A stretch of DNA of 64,000 nt from Desmodus rotundus (GCF_022682495.2 NC_071390.1:153674583-153738582); one strand, 5' to 3'. Counted from the first letter of the stretch, positions 47,505 through 59,954 are shown. Numbers and translations: made by a program. The notes: a model not told the origin generated them from the letters alone.

Positions 47505-47765
47505 TCAGGTGCAAATGGCAAAAAACACAATTGTTTCAACTAATTAGAGGCTCACAATAATAAGGCCAGTAGAGTAGGGAGCTCTGTTGGTGTTGGGCTT
47601 CAATGAACAAGCTCACTTATGCAGCTCCAGAGCAGAAAGTAGATTTGCCCTGTTTACCACTGGACTATCCTCATTGGTTGAATGTTAGACTTCTGCAATG
47701 CCTTCGATCTATCCAGGCGTATCAGGACTCCTTTCTTATAATACTTCACACTACAGTGCTTAATT
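47505..47765. repeat. Probable ancient interspersed repeat, family not identified
   Basis: 'tttcaggtgcaaatggcaaa' followed by 'caactaattagaggctcac' resembles a mammal-wide repeat that starts 'tcaggtgcaagtaacagaaa', but I cannot name it. Confidence 0.35.
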
Positions 47766-47884
47766 AGCACATTGATAGGATAACTATTCTATGTAAGTAA
47801 TTTGGAAAGAATCCTCTTATCTTTCTCTATATATGTTAAAATATATTTTTCTATATCTATAATTTTCCATATCAAAGGATGGTT

Positions 47885-48670
47885 TTCTGGATTTCTATAT
47901 TAATTGATTTGAATCTATAGGACTGACATCTTAAAAATACTAAGTTTTCCGATCCGCGAACATTGAACTTCTCTCCATTAATTTAGATCTTTGATTTCTT
48001 TCATTAGTCTTATATATTCTGTAAATAAAACCTGAATATATTTTGTTAATTTTATACCTTAGTAATTTAATTTGGCGCTATTATAAATTGTGTTTTTTAT
48101 TTTACATTTCAATTATTCATTGCTGTAATACAGGACAACAAATAACTTTTGTATTTTATATTTTGAATTGTATAACCATTCTATGTTTTTTTCTATGTTT
48201 TTATTAGTATCAACATATTGTTGATTCTGTGGGTGTTTCTACATAGAGAGTCATGTCATCTGTGAACAAACATTTATTTTTTTACTTTCTAATCTGTATG
48301 TATGTGTATATATACATATGTATTTAATTTTTCTTTTGTCTGATTTCATTTCTTTATTGCTAAGGTTCTAGTACAATATAGAAGAGGTACAAGAGGACAC
48401 ACTTTTGTAATCTTCCTCTATTACCAATCATAGGATGAAAGTTCTGGCCTCATCACTGAGTATGATTTTAGCTGTAAGGTTTTGTAAATTTTTGTATCAT
48501 GTTAGAATGTTTCTCTTTGTTCTTAGTCTGCTCAGAGTTTTTTAAATTATAATTTAGTATGAATTTTTTTCAAGTGTTTTTTTTTGTATAAAATATTATG
48601 AACATATCTATTTCTTTCATATCCTGTTTAAATTTTCTTACATTGAAATTCTATGCTGTAAACTTCTATG
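47885..48670 (-). mobile_element. Old L1 ORF2 (reverse transcriptase region)
   Basis: Antisense ORF2: 'aacattgaacttctctccat', 'gatttctttcattagtctta', 'gagtcatgtcatctgtgaac', 'atgattttagctgtaaggtt' and 'ctgctcagagttttttaaat'. Diverged, with no open frame. Confidence 0.85.
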
Positions 48671-48824
48671 GTTTTTATCAAATACAGGGTGTCATGAATT
48701 CACTAATCCAGTATCATATGGAAAATTATGTGATTCATTTATTCAACCTGTGGAGACTTACACTGATCGATTAAAAAAAATAGAGCCAGAACCATTTCAC
48801 ATAATACATAAACACACATACATA

Positions 48825-49509
48825 CCAGGTCAGTCTGGAAAAAGTCCAGCCATTGTCAATATAACAAGAATGGTTTGCATGACATAGATGTAACCTGGCA
48901 GCCAAGGAGAGTGAACTGGAATGAGCATGCATGAACAATGACGATTTAACTGTACTAATCAGTGGGAGCAATAGACACTATTGAGTTAGCATGTGTACTG
49001 TGTGGCTGCCACATTCAAAATGAGACTGAGCAAGTAGAGCAACTAATCTGTGTCAAATTTTACATGAAGTTTGAACATTCTTCTGTGAAAACTATTTGGA
49101 TGATTCAGAAGGCTGCAGCTGTGTGCATCTGGTGATTGGCAGCTTCATTGTAACAACAATCCCCCTCATGCATCACGTCTCATGCAAAGTTTTCAGGCAA
49201 AACATCAAATCACCCAGGTGACTCAGTCACCCTACAGCCCAGATTTGGTGCACTGCAGCTTCTGGGTTTTTCCAAAACTGAAATCACCTTTGAAAGGGAA
49301 GAGATTTCAGACCTTCAATAAGATTCAGGAAAATACGTCAGAGCAGCTGATGGCAATTGGGAGGATTGTGTGAGGTCCCAAGGTGCTTACTTTGAAGGGG
49401 ACTTAGGCATCATTGTCCTATGTACAATGTTTCTTTTACATTGTATTCTCTTCAATAAATGTCTTTATTTTTCATAGTATATGGCTGCATATTTTCTGCA
49501 CAGACCTAG
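48825..49509 (+). mobile_element. mariner deletion derivative (copy B)
   Basis: 685 bp with imperfect inverted ends, ccaggtcagtct at the left and ctaggtctgtgc (other strand) at the right, both leading to cagcca. TA precedes the left end; TT follows the right. It aligns end to end with copy A (28335-29011), including the internal junction where the N-terminal region runs into the YSPDLV segment. The frame 49182-49373 is the transposase C-terminal remnant. Not autonomous. Confidence 0.92.
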
Positions 49510-49549
49510 TTATATACAAAGTATTGTCTACATTGTTTTAAGTTCTAAC

Positions 49550-49795
49550 ATTTCTGCTTAGTTCTTTTTCACAGTATGTTACTTCACTCCTAAAATCTGA
49601 AATATTTTTATTTCAAGTGAGTGCATTTTTCATTATCTTATGAAGCATAGTTACAATGGCTGCTTTAAAGACCTTGCCTGAGATGACAGCTCATCTGAGA
49701 GTTCCTGTCTGTTGATTATCTTTTCTCTTGCGAAAGGGTTTTGGCTCTTCTATTTCTCTTGCAAATCACATAAAACCTTGACTCTACCTTCAAAA
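49550..49795 (-). mobile_element. Possible old L1-like relic
   Basis: 'cagtatgttacttcactcc', 'aaagaccttgcctgagatga' and 'ctgtctgttgattatctttt' resemble an old L1 3' UTR in antisense. Weak. Confidence 0.4.
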
Positions 49796-50579
49796 TAGAT
49801 CCAAAATGAAAATTACAATAGACCAATAGTGTGATTCTGTTAGAAGTCACTTTTTAGGTTGAAGTTCAAAAAGCATGTAGAATTTCAACAGAGAAGACAA
49901 GACAAATGGCATTCAAGACAGAAAAAGAAATAACGTGCAAAAAACGTGGAAATGGAACAAAAAGGATTGAAGCAGAGTTTTCCGGGTGTGTGTAGTGTGA
50001 AAAAGCCCCTGAGAGCTGCAGTGAGATCGAGCCGGCTCAGTAAATTGCTTACCATGTAACTTCGAGCATTTCACAAAGCCTCCCTAACCTTATTTTTCTA
50101 TGTGTAAATACAGGAAAAAATATCCATTTGGAAGGTTTTTTTCTTTGTGATAATTAAAAAGAATTGAACAGTTCAAATTAGGGAACATAGTGCCTAAAAA
50201 ATACATTAAGCATTTAATAAATGTGTTTTTAACCCTGCCTGCAGATTCTGCAAAAAAAAAAGTTATGTAAATACTTATTAAAAGAATTTCTGCTTCCTCA
50301 TAATGGTGGCATGTTTTGCAGTGGCATTACTAAATAAAACCTGTTTTGTTTGCTTGATAATCTTAATACAACAAATACAGAATTTATTCTGACATATATT
50401 ATAGATACTATGTTAGGTGTTATATGTAATATAAAATTCTTACCATTTATTAAGGTCATAAAATAAAATTATATCTACATAATGGTCAAACTTCATGATA
50501 GAAACTAAACTGGGGACTGGGAAGTGACTAGACCATATGATTTACATATTAGCTCTTTGGTGTATCATTTATATTTAAG
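49796..50579. other. No recognised feature
   Basis: Nothing recognised. Confidence 0.4.
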
Positions 50580-50690
50580 CATTAGACATTTATTAAATGG
50601 CTGCTAAATGCCGGGCATCGTTTTAGGTATGGGCAACAGAGTAATGAACAAGACCGTCCAAGTCTTGCTCTCTGGGCGTGGTCTAATGTG
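50580..50690 (-). repeat. L2 relic (3' end)
   Basis: 'agacatttattaaatggctg', 'aaatgccgggcatcgtttta', 'gggcaacagagtaatgaaca', 'ccaagtcttgctctctgg' follow the antisense L2 3' end closely. The relic may extend some way right. Confidence 0.75.
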
Positions 50691-51459
50691 GTATTAAGAA
50701 AGAAGTTAGCATTTTCAATGGGTGCAGAGATAGTAAAGAAGCTTCCTATGACTTTGCTGAATAAGGGCAGGTGTAACAGGACATTTTCAGGCTCAAGTCT
50801 CCACGATGCCAACTGATCTGCTTGATATAATGAAGAAATTGTTGATCCAGCAGCTCCACAGTGTCTTACTGTTCTATGTCACCACTATGGGCTTTACCTT
50901 TCCTTAGGCTGGTAGTAGTGTGGATGCAGCAGTTCTGAAAATATTAAAGAGAGAATGAGCCGCCTTTTAAAGCACCTCCACTTGCTCTGTCTGTCTTGGT
51001 GTGCACATCAGCCCCAAGAAACAGGTAGGACAGAATTCACAGTGCACACGCTATGATAAAGGGAGCCTGGGCCAGAATTCAAGTCTCCTCATGCACAGTC
51101 CTGAACACATTCGCTAGGGTTCACAGATGAACATTGCCTCATGCTCTGGTTCTTAGTTACGCATGCGACTTCCATCAAAAGCCGTGCCACCCTTTGTAAT
51201 GGTTCCCCGCTGAAAAATCTCCAATGTTTTTACTTCTGATCTAACTACTGTCACTTCTGTAATCTTTGATCTCTGTTATTTGGTTCTGAAATACACTTGT
51301 TACTCTGAACTTATGACTACTTAATATGTAATAGTGCATATCTCAGTATAGAACTCTATATTCTATGTTTAGAGACAATTGTGTTTTTAAAGTCATCTTG
51401 AATTGTGACATGTTTAACTTATAATAATTGACTAGATACTCATTCAGATGCAGATAGCA
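50691..51459. other. No recognised feature
   Basis: No gene or named repeat. Confidence 0.4.
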
Positions 51460-51645
51460 GAAATACCTAGTACAGCATAAGGAATGTAGTTAATAATACT
51501 GTAATAATTATACATGGTGTCAGATGGGTACTAGACTTGATGGGGTGGTCCCTTCATAAGTTATGTACATTCTAATCAATATGTTGTACACCTAAAACTA
51601 ACATAATATTATATGTTGACTGTAATTGATTTTTAAGTTAAAAAT
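51460..51645 (+). mobile_element. Old L1 3' end
   Basis: 'gtagttaataatactgtaat', 'tgatggggtggtcccttcat', 'tgttgtacacctaaaactaa', 'cataatattatatgttgact' and 'gtaattgatttttaa' match a common laurasiatherian L1 3' end. Confidence 0.75.
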
Positions 51646-51779
51646 TATGTACAAAATAATAACAATGAAGTATTTTATTGGGACTCATGATGTTTGATGT
51701 ATTTGTAAGCTTTTGTAAGTTTGTGATTTATTATAATTTTTTCATCCACAATAAATATTCACTTTCAAACTAAAAAAAG

Positions 51780-52120
51780 TACAGTAGTTGAGAAAACTAG
51801 CTTTGATTTTCTCTGGTGAAAGAATCCAGTAGTAACTCTTTGTCTCATGTGAAAGAAGGCTAGTGACAAGCAGTTCAGGATTAGCACAATGGTTCAACAA
51901 GGTTAGCAGAAAACAACAGTCCTTACCTGCCATCTTGAAATTTGGTTCTACCTCGAAGAATCGAGATGGCAACTGCATTTCCAGGCATCTCACCATCGTT
52001 CCAGAAAAAAGAGGAAATGAGTTGGTAGAGAGAAGATATATCATCAGGGACCAATACCTATATGTCATTGGCCAGAAATGTGCCACATATTCACTGTTAG
52101 CTCCAACAGAAAGAACCTAG
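51780..52120. repeat. Probable ancient repeat, family not identified
   Basis: Words such as 'tgtctcatgtgaaagaaggc', 'aacaaggttagcagaaaaca' and 'gtcattggccagaaatgtg' recall a dispersed mammalian repeat. Frames 51742-52086 (-) and 51863-52120 (+) overlap here, which argues against either being a gene. Confidence 0.35.
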
Positions 52121-52339
52121 AGTACTGACTAGGTTCAAATTTGATCTTCCAAGGTTTAGAAAGACAAGGGAGAATGAGATTAAATGAAGAATTATAATAG
52201 ATACCTGCTACACTGATGGAATTAACAAATGTAAATGGTGGCTGTGGCATGGCCGACACTTCACAAGTCTCACAGTCCTCCAGAGATCTGAAATCTGTCC
52301 CAGAGACAAAAAACACATGTTTTTCACAAATTACAATAA

Positions 52340-52510
52340 TATGGTTTACTATGTCTATTATCTATTGAGTAGTTATTATGTCTTTGACATTGTTTTAAGT
52401 TATGTACTTATGTTAACTAATTTAATCTTCTCATAATTTATGAGACTAGTACTATTACTAGGCCTACTTGACAGATGTGGAAACTGACAGAAGAAGAGAG
52501 ACTATTTTCC
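52340..52510 (-). repeat. MIR SINE relic
   Basis: Antisense MIR: 'ttgacattgttttaagttat', 'gttaactaatttaatcttct', 'atgagactagtactattact', 'gacagatgtggaaactgaca'. Confidence 0.85.
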
Positions 52511-52744
52511 ATCCTAACTATTCACACAGATGACTGTTTTTATGTTGGCATAAAGAATGATCTAGCACACATTTTAGGTACAGGTGACATTGACATAAAA
52601 AGTTCAACAGGTGACAGTTAGGATACCGGAGAACGCCATCTGGAACATGTGCACTGAGTGGTGAACGAGCCGTCGTCCTCCACAGAAATGGTATGGAGAG
52701 GAATCAGTTATCTGATTTACGTATTACTGTATCATAATTATATT

Positions 52745-52900
52745 TATTTATTTATGCATTTGTTATTGGTGGTGTTCAAGTAGTTGTCTCCATGTCCCCC
52801 CCACAGATCCCTACCTACCACCCTCGATCCTATGTCCCTTTGGCTTTGTCCATGTGACCTTTCACAATTTCATTTCACAGATGTTTGAAAAATAATCATA
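52745..52900 (-). mobile_element. L1/HAL1 3' end
   Basis: T-rich start, 'ttgttattggtggtgttcaa', C-rich tract, 'ctttggctttgtccatgtga'. Matches the antisense L1 tail layout but is diverged. Confidence 0.6.
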
Positions 52901-53572
52901 ACATGAGATCAGTTCTCTAGTTTGTCTTGCTTCAGCATTTTGCCTAAATATAATAAGCAAGTTATAGTAGCATAAAATCATATCACTGTCATAAGCAGCT
53001 AATCATTTTAATTTCTTGGTGATTGCTATTGTTTCATTTAGTCACAGAGACTGAAGAATGTTACTGAAATCATAGAAAACACTGTTATTTCCCTTCTGAA
53101 TATTTCAGCCTGTAGGTGATATCATTAAACTCATAAAATCAAATGCTAAATTGCAACCTAGCCGTTAAAGGTAAATTCCATCAACAATGTTCTAAATTTC
53201 AAGTTGGATTTGTGAATTCATTGTTAAACCTGAAGTGTAACAATGATTGTGTAAAATTTGGAGTTGTGCATTTCGCTGACACTGTCAGAGTAGGTTATAC
53301 AACTGTGGCATATCTCTGTGACCCTGCAAAGTTCTCTCACACAGAAACATAGTGCACGGTTTCTTTCTAGGCGGTTGCTGACTTGGCTCGTGATTAAATG
53401 GTGACCGTTCTGAGTCATGACATTAAGGCTATCTTTAGAGTGACAATTGCCATTATAAAAATGGTAGAGTTTGCTGGACCTCTTGTAACCGAGTAAGTGG
53501 CAGATGCCTCCTCCTGTTCTCTTCATCTTGCCTACACGGGGAGGGTGTGAGCTTCCCACACAGCCCAGATTG
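52901..53572. other. No recognised feature
   Basis: Frames 53143-53352 (+) and 53224-53559 (-) overlap and show no motif. Confidence 0.4.
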
Positions 53573-53582
53573 GTAGGTCATG

Positions 53583-53808
53583 TTTTTTGTTTTTGTTTCT
53601 TTAGATTTCTATTTTTTAATTTATTTTTAGAGAGAAGGGAAGGGAAGGAGAAAGAGGGAGAGGAACATCAGTGTGTGGTTGCCTCAACCATGCCCCACAC
53701 TGGGGACCTGGCCCACAACCCAGGCATGTGCCCTGACTTGGAATCAAACCAGTGACCCTTTGGTTCGCAGGCCTGAACTCAATCCTCTGAGTTATACCAG
53801 CCAAGGCT
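53583..53808 (-). mobile_element. VES SINE
   Basis: Antisense VES from a T-rich end through 'gagagaagggaagggaagg', 'ctggggacctggcccaca', 'ggaatcaaaccagtgaccc' (B box in antisense) to 'gttataccagccaaggct'. Exact 10-bp duplications gtaggtcatg lie at 53573-53582 and 53809-53818. Confidence 0.95.
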
Positions 53809-53980
53809 GTAGGTCATGGTTCTGATGCAGTCTGCTCTCTTTGTAGCTCTTTAATCATTTCACAGGTCCCTCGTCCATGGAACCCCAGCCAGAATGATGA
53901 GAGTAAGATAGATATCTAAGGATGCTGGGCCACTGTCACACTGATAGCTGTGTACCATTTCGAAATCTTTCCATTATAGG

Positions 53981-54003
53981 ATTTGTTGTTGTTGTTGTTG
54001 TTT
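53981..54003. repeat. (TTG)n microsatellite
   Basis: Seven tandem TTG units or close to it, starting in 'ggatttgttgttg'. Confidence 0.9.
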
Positions 54004-55756
54004 ACTTTTATGGATTCAGATTTTTTTCTTTTGGAAGCTGCTCCCTCCCAGATCTATTCTGAAAATAGTAATACATTTTTAGTGACAGTCTTTAGTACTT
54101 CTGTTACTTAAAAAAAAAAAAATTACAATGACCCTCAGCTGCCTCTAGCATCAAATTAAATATATTATTATAGATTTAAAGGATATATTTCTGTGATTCT
54201 CCCCAAACATACTGCATCCAGTGTTTACTCATTAAAATCCTTAAATGAATCACTTATAATCTACAAGAGTCTACTCTTCTAATCACTCCAGTGAACATTG
54301 TGTCATCTAATTAACCTGATAGCATTGTTCTTTGTTAATTCATGTCACTACCCTTTGGACCAAATTTATCTTCTCAAAAGTAGTTTTTAACTAATGAGAC
54401 AATAACTGTTGTCTTTAAATCCAAGAAAACTTTGTAATGCAGGCATATTAGCAAAGGAAATAATATTTTTAGATACTAAATTCAGTTTCAATTCATCTTT
54501 ATTTCTCCTTTACTTCATTCAATTTTATCAAGAGCTAGCTCTGTATTCTTGCCTTAAGAAAGTCATAAGGTATTGCAGAAAACAATAATCCTTAACAAAA
54601 CACTTGTATTTACAGTATTTATTTCCAAAATCCTGATTGCTAATTAGGAAGGGGAAATAAAAGAGGAGCTAAGGGAGAGGACGAAAGATAGCATAACTAG
54701 TAAATAAAAATCCTGATATTCACAGAAAACCATAGATAATTGTGTGTCTTGCTTTACTCTCATCACTGAACTCTTCAAGTCAAGGCCTCATCTTCATCTC
54801 CCTGGCACCCCTCCCCAAATCTGTAGTATCCATTGAAATGCCTTCTTCAAGGAGATGGCTGGAGGAGTGACCACAAGAGATCAGTCCTCTCTTGTTCTCT
54901 AGAACTGTCACCTGTTAGGCTTCTGTGCTGTCTTGAATGAGGTCCGTCAGTCTGAAGCTGACTCACATAGGACTTTTCACAGTCAGCTCTTTTCCGGGAG
55001 AATATATGCCATAAGATTGTGGTGCAAATTATTTGAATTATTAAAGAAAATATCAGTGAACCTAAAGTTTTACAACCAGAATTTTGCTCAAATATAAGTC
55101 TCTAATAAAAATAATTTGCTGAATTATAAAAATATATGCAAATAAGTATTGAAATAATATTGAATTTAGAGCTTGGGTCAAGTTCATGGAGTTCCTAATC
55201 TTCAGGGGTTTCCCAAAATAACTCAGCTATTCTTAGTAATTTTTTTTCTTTTAATTTCCTATAGAATATCATTTTTACCTTCGTCCCAGGTTTCTACTTT
55301 CACTCCTCAATGGCCATCAAAAATGTCACTGCATTTTGAGAGATTTGTCTAATCCACCTTGTTCTTTATCTTTGCCTTCTAACGTAGAACCTTTTATGAC
55401 AGTTTGTACCTTTAATTATAGATTTGTCTATACATATAAACATGTGTATGATTTTATGTTTTTTATAAATAGAAGTTTTTCTATCCATGGCACAAGGTTA
55501 AGTGTCTTAGATTTAGTGATTAAAAAATTATGTAACTGGTTGAATGAGTGTACACAGTAACTTTTATTATGCATATATTTTTTACCTTATTCTAGGTTTC
55601 TGAGTTTTCTCCTTTAACTATTATTTCTTCAATGTCTCTGCTATACATGTGAAAAAGAAAACAAACAATCTAGTGATAACCAATAACTGTAACAACTATC
55701 CCACTAAATTCTTAAAGTAAACTTCAGTGTAATCAGTGGCATATTAAAAATATCTG
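54004..55756. other. No secure feature
   Basis: A weak sense-strand L2-like stretch ('gtgtcttgctttactctcat', 'ctggcacccctccccaaatc') at about 54740-54830 and a weak L1 ORF1-like stretch at about 55030-55100. Otherwise unassigned, no gene. Confidence 0.35.
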
Positions 55757-55768
55757 TAAGTACTTTTT

Positions 55769-55973
55769 TTAAAGATTCTATTTATTTGTTTTTGGACAGA
55801 GGGGAAGGGAGATAGAAAGAGAGGGAGAGAGACATCAATGTGCTGTTGCCTCTTGTGTTCCCCCCCCGACACCGGGGACCTGGCCTGCAACCCAGGCATG
55901 TGCCCTGACTGAACCAGCAACTCTTTGATTCCAGGCCGGCACTCAATCCACTGAGCCACACCAGCCAGAGCTA
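55769..55973 (-). mobile_element. VES SINE
   Basis: Antisense VES: 'agattctatttatttgtttt', 'gagggagagagacatcaatg', 'ccggggacctggcctgcaac', 'ctgagccacaccagccagag'. Part of the B-box region is deleted ('ccctgactgaaccagcaac'). Exact 12-bp duplications taagtacttttt lie at 55757-55768 and 55974-55985. Confidence 0.95.
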
Positions 55974-55985
55974 TAAGTACTTTTT

Positions 55986-57059
55986 AGGGAATCATCCAAA
56001 GTCTCTATTTTCTACTTCATCCTGAATAATTTTTCCTAACACCAACAATAAAATAATAAATTATTATACATTATTTCTTTTCTGTATTTTATAAAAGTCC
56101 TACTATTGAAAGTGTGCAGTTTACTGGAGTATTTTGTTTTGAATGAGTATTTACTCTAAGACATTATTGACTTCATCACATTTTGTGAGATGCCCTGTTA
56201 TTCTCTTGACCACTTACTGTGCTGGTATTCGGTGACAGTATTCTGAGCCCAACCCATTTGTTTCTTAGTATGCTGGATGCTGTATTAGCATTTACAAAAT
56301 ATATTCACTAATAATTTTTGCACTAATAATTTTGTGAATGATTAATTAGATGGCTAAGGTAAGTGTTTCCATTTAAGTATATTTTAAAACATTTTAATAC
56401 AGCATTAAGGTCTGTAACTGTAGAAATGTGGTAGGTCTTTTTTTTTTTTTTTTGCTTCTTAATTCTGTAGTTGTTTTCAGGGGCCAACAAATCTCAGAGT
56501 TGTTAACGCGCTGATAATGGTCGGTTCAAGTGAGACACCGAGTTGATCGTGCCTTTCATAGTGGCTGTCTAGATCATTAAGTTTTTCCTATAATATCTCA
56601 GTTTTCAAAATGCCTTCATGATCAATTATAACGAACCTGGAATATAGAATGCTATTGTCAAGTGGTTGCATATGTGGAAATGAGCTGAGACAGGAGAATA
56701 AGCCTTTCTTATTTCCATCAGTTTAGAGAGTCCACACATGTAGTTTTGACCGAAGAATTTTTCTTCATATCTCATAATTTTCCATAATATCAGAGCCATC
56801 TGTCACTGAGGGTTTCAACTGGTTACTACAGCCACCTACAACCAGCGTGTGTGGCTCCTATTCTTCTTCCTGGACCCAGACTTAGTCGGGAGTGTTCTGA
56901 GCATTTCATAGGAAGTGGTTTACTTCTCTTCACAGGGGAAATCTTCAGTTAATAGAAAATAAGTTTTCCACTTTAAAAGTTATGATGTGCTTCAGTAATT
57001 TTTGTATTCTCTAAAAGAGAATTTAGTAATTTTCTAGTTGGTTCTTTAAATTTTGGCTA
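55986..57059. other. No recognised feature
   Basis: A T-homopolymer (about 17) lies at 56437-56454. Nothing else recognised. Confidence 0.45.
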
Positions 57060-57180
57060 ACTGAATCTGAAATAATAAAGTTCTTGTGGTGATTGTAGGG
57101 AGGGGAGGGGGTGTAAGGGTACTAAATGGTAATGGAAAAATACACTAAAATCAATTGTAAATTTGAAAAAAAAATAAAGT
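57060..57180 (+). mobile_element. Possible L1-like 3' end
   Basis: 'gtagggaggggagggggtg', 'atacactaaaatcaattg' and an A-rich end with AATAAAG resemble a short L1/HAL1 3' end. Weak. Confidence 0.4.
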
Positions 57181-57494
57181 TGTTATCTTGTGGGGCCTAA
57201 ATAGTTATAGAATTCTCTCTGAAGTAGAAAACACTGCTAAACACTTCTAAAACTACCTCTAAGGATCTTAGAATCTTATAATTTTTCTGCATAAATTTAT
57301 TCAAATGAAATGTTAGTATAATGAAATTATGTAAGATACTGCATTAAAAGCTAACTCTCCAAAGTAGTTTGCAAGAGGTGCCCTCCTTAAGTTTTATTTT
57401 GTTGCTATTGCTGTATTTGGTTTGTTTATTTTAGTCATTGATAAAAGGATCCATTGTTCTAATCCCCAAGCATGTGAGTATCATGCTGGTTTAC

Positions 57495-57655
57495 TTTAGA
57501 CAGAAACGAGCCAGCAAAATAGAACCAGAGACATAGAAATAAAGGACAAACTGACAGTGCCCAGAGGGGAGTGTGGAGGGGGACAACTGAGGAAAGAGGG
57601 GGAAGGGTCATAAAGAACACGTATAAAGGACCCATGGACAAAGACAACAGGGTCT
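57495..57655 (+). mobile_element. L1 3' UTR fragment lacking its 3' end
   Basis: 'aaaatagaaccagagacata', 'aggacaaactgacagtgccc', 'ggggacaactgaggaaag', 'aaggacccatggacaaagac'. It stops after 'aacaggg' without the final G-rich part or an A tail. Confidence 0.85.
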
Positions 57656-57849
57656 CTATTTGTCCATGTAACTTTTTCATACATATTATTATCAACATAT
57701 GCATTTTCTTTCCAGAGTACATCTTAACAGCACCCCATAGTAAGAAAAGTATAGAGAATACAGAGTTCTGTGGAACTTTTAAAATCTTCCTTCTTCCAAA
57801 ACTTTTTAAAATTATAACTAAAAAATTATAGAATAAACAATAAAATTAT

Positions 57850-57925
57850 GGGGGTGTGTGAGAGAGAGAAATAGAGAGAGCGAGAGAGGCACAGAGAGGG
57901 ACACAGAGTGAGTGAGTGTTTGTGT
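57850..57925. repeat. GA/GT-rich simple repeat
   Basis: Impure GAGA with GTGT and GAGT units. Minus-strand Ser/Leu-rich frames at 57818-58060 are this tract translated. Confidence 0.88.
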
Positions 57926-58439
57926 CTGAAGGATTTCAGCATCTTGGAACTGGCAGGCAGGCACAGTGAAAGTGATCCACATCTTAGAATAGTCACATGG
58001 CCTCTGGAGCAGAGGAGGCATTGACCTTCTTGGCAGGACCCCTGAACCATGCCAGACCAAGAGTAAACAAGAATAATAATCAGAATGTCAGAAGAGAATT
58101 AATTAAAATTCTGCGTACGGAACAGTGCTGATCATGAGTCTTCTCAACCTTGGTGAACAGTGTTTTGTAGAGCACGTACTCCCCACAAATAAACAGAAAT
58201 TTAATAAAAGGGGGGAGTTTTGAGAAAATTTTTCAAAATTTTAGGTGCTATGTGGATTTAGGCTCTGCAATTTATGATTCCCTATTTTAAAATTAGAGGG
58301 CTCTGCTTTGTAATGCCCAGCTACCCCAGGTCTCCTATGGGAATAAGCATAAACTAGTACGAATTTATAAAACACATAAGCATTTTCTCTTGATTATCAG
58401 AAATATTAATCATTAAATTAATAAAATACAGAATTATTG
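57926..58439. other. No recognised feature
   Basis: Nothing recognised. Confidence 0.4.
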
Positions 58440-58790
58440 TATCAGTCATGGTTCTACTAGACAAACAGAACAGTGAACAGAATCATGCATATAATATATG
58501 TGGAATTCTTTCAAAAGTCTGTAGTTAAGTCTGAAATTTAAGGACAATGCCCCAGACAGGAAATTCTAGGGCAGAAGTTAAGGCTACAGTCCACAGGGGA
58601 ATTTCTACTTTGGAGGGAAACTTGAATTTTATTCTTTAGACCTCTCAAATGATCAGGTAAGGTCCATTCTGATTATGGAGGGCAACCTTTATTTAGGGTG
58701 AATACATTGCATATATTAACTACGTCTACAAAATATCTTCACAAAACCTAGACTTGTAGTTGGTTGAATAACTAAGAAGTAGAATTTAGC
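58440..58790 (-). mobile_element. MaLR/ERVL-type LTR (MLT2-like)
   Basis: Antisense pattern in order: 'tgtatcagtcatggttctac', 'tagacaaacagaacagtgaa', 'taagtctgaaatttaaggac', 'ggtccattctgattatggag', 'ggcaacctttatttaggg', 'tcttcacaaaacctagactt'. The family name is from memory and the class is more certain than the name. Confidence 0.65.
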
Positions 58791-58914
58791 CACAAAGACC
58801 ATAAAAATATCATTACAGATATCCTGCAGTCATACGTGATTGTTAACAAAAAAGAAAAAGAAATTACACCTGATGGTAGGAGAAGTTAGAAGCATTTGGG
58901 TATACACACATCAC

Positions 58915-59060
58915 ACTATTTACTCCTCACAAGAAGCCTGTCAGGTAAGTACTATTACAGGTGAGAATTATGAAACAGATGTTGAATAAAGTTGTCAAAG
59001 TCAGTATAGCTAGGAAAAATTCAATCTGTGATGGAGACCAGGGCTGTCCAATTCTAAATA
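58915..59060 (-). repeat. MIR SINE relic
   Basis: 'actcctcacaagaagcctgt', 'caggtaagtactattacagg', 'tgagaattatgaaacaga', 'caaagtcagtatagctagga' follow antisense MIR. Confidence 0.75.
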
Positions 59061-59294
59061 TCCTTTAGTTACTTTGTAATAAAGTGAACCAAAACTTTAA
59101 AATAAGCAAACAAACAAACAAATAAGTAATTTTTTAGGAAAGACATGGCCATAGTTCATCACACAAAAGGATGTGCTAGTGTACGAGCTTAGTTTAGACT
59201 CGCTCAGCTGGATGTAGCTAATACTTGCTGAGTCCCGCCAAAGGCTGGGGATTACGGGGAAAGCACCAGACCGTAGCAGGTTAGGTACAGACCC

Positions 59295-59475
59295 GGAGCT
59301 CTGTTGCCTGGATTGAATCCCAGCATTTCGCCTCAGAGTGCATGTCCTTGGGGAAATAACTTAATCTTTCATTTCTTCATCTGTAAAATGGATAGGACAG
59401 CATCTAGTTCATTGTGGTAATGAGGATTAAATGAGTCAATAGATGTGAAGAACAATCTGTTCGAAAATGAGCACA
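59295..59475 (+). repeat. MIR SINE
   Basis: One of the best MIR matches in the window: 'cctggattgaatcccagca', 'ccttggggaaataacttaat', 'tttcttcatctgtaaaatgg', 'gtaatgaggattaaatgagt', 'atgtgaagaac'. Confidence 0.9.
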
Positions 59476-59954
59476 TTATGAGTTAACTTTTTATTGCTTT
59501 AATTATCAGTTCAGTATCAACTTAATGCATATGTTGTCAGACACTCTGCTAGGTCCTAAAATCTCAAAGACAGAATGGCTGATCTCTTTTTCTCAGACTT
59601 CACATTATAATTTTTGTGTGAAATTCTTTTTTTCCAGTTTTTCTTTTCCTTTAGCTGTTCACTATTATTGATAAAACCAAAATTTTGAAAAGCTTTTCTG
59701 TAATTCCTTTTGGCAGCAAAATCTGACCTTGACCTGAACTGACACAAGGTTATTTAGATACCTATTTTTCTTATTAGTGCGAATATTCATGTTTTGCTAA
59801 AGAAAATAAAAACTATTGTTTGATTAGAAAGTATACTTCTTCAAGCTCACATTTGGTATATGCTTGCTTTTGCATATCTAAAATCAAAATTACTTTGAAT
59901 TCCTAATATATTTGGTTCTCATGTGTCCAAATACTAAATTGTAGAGGTGTATAT

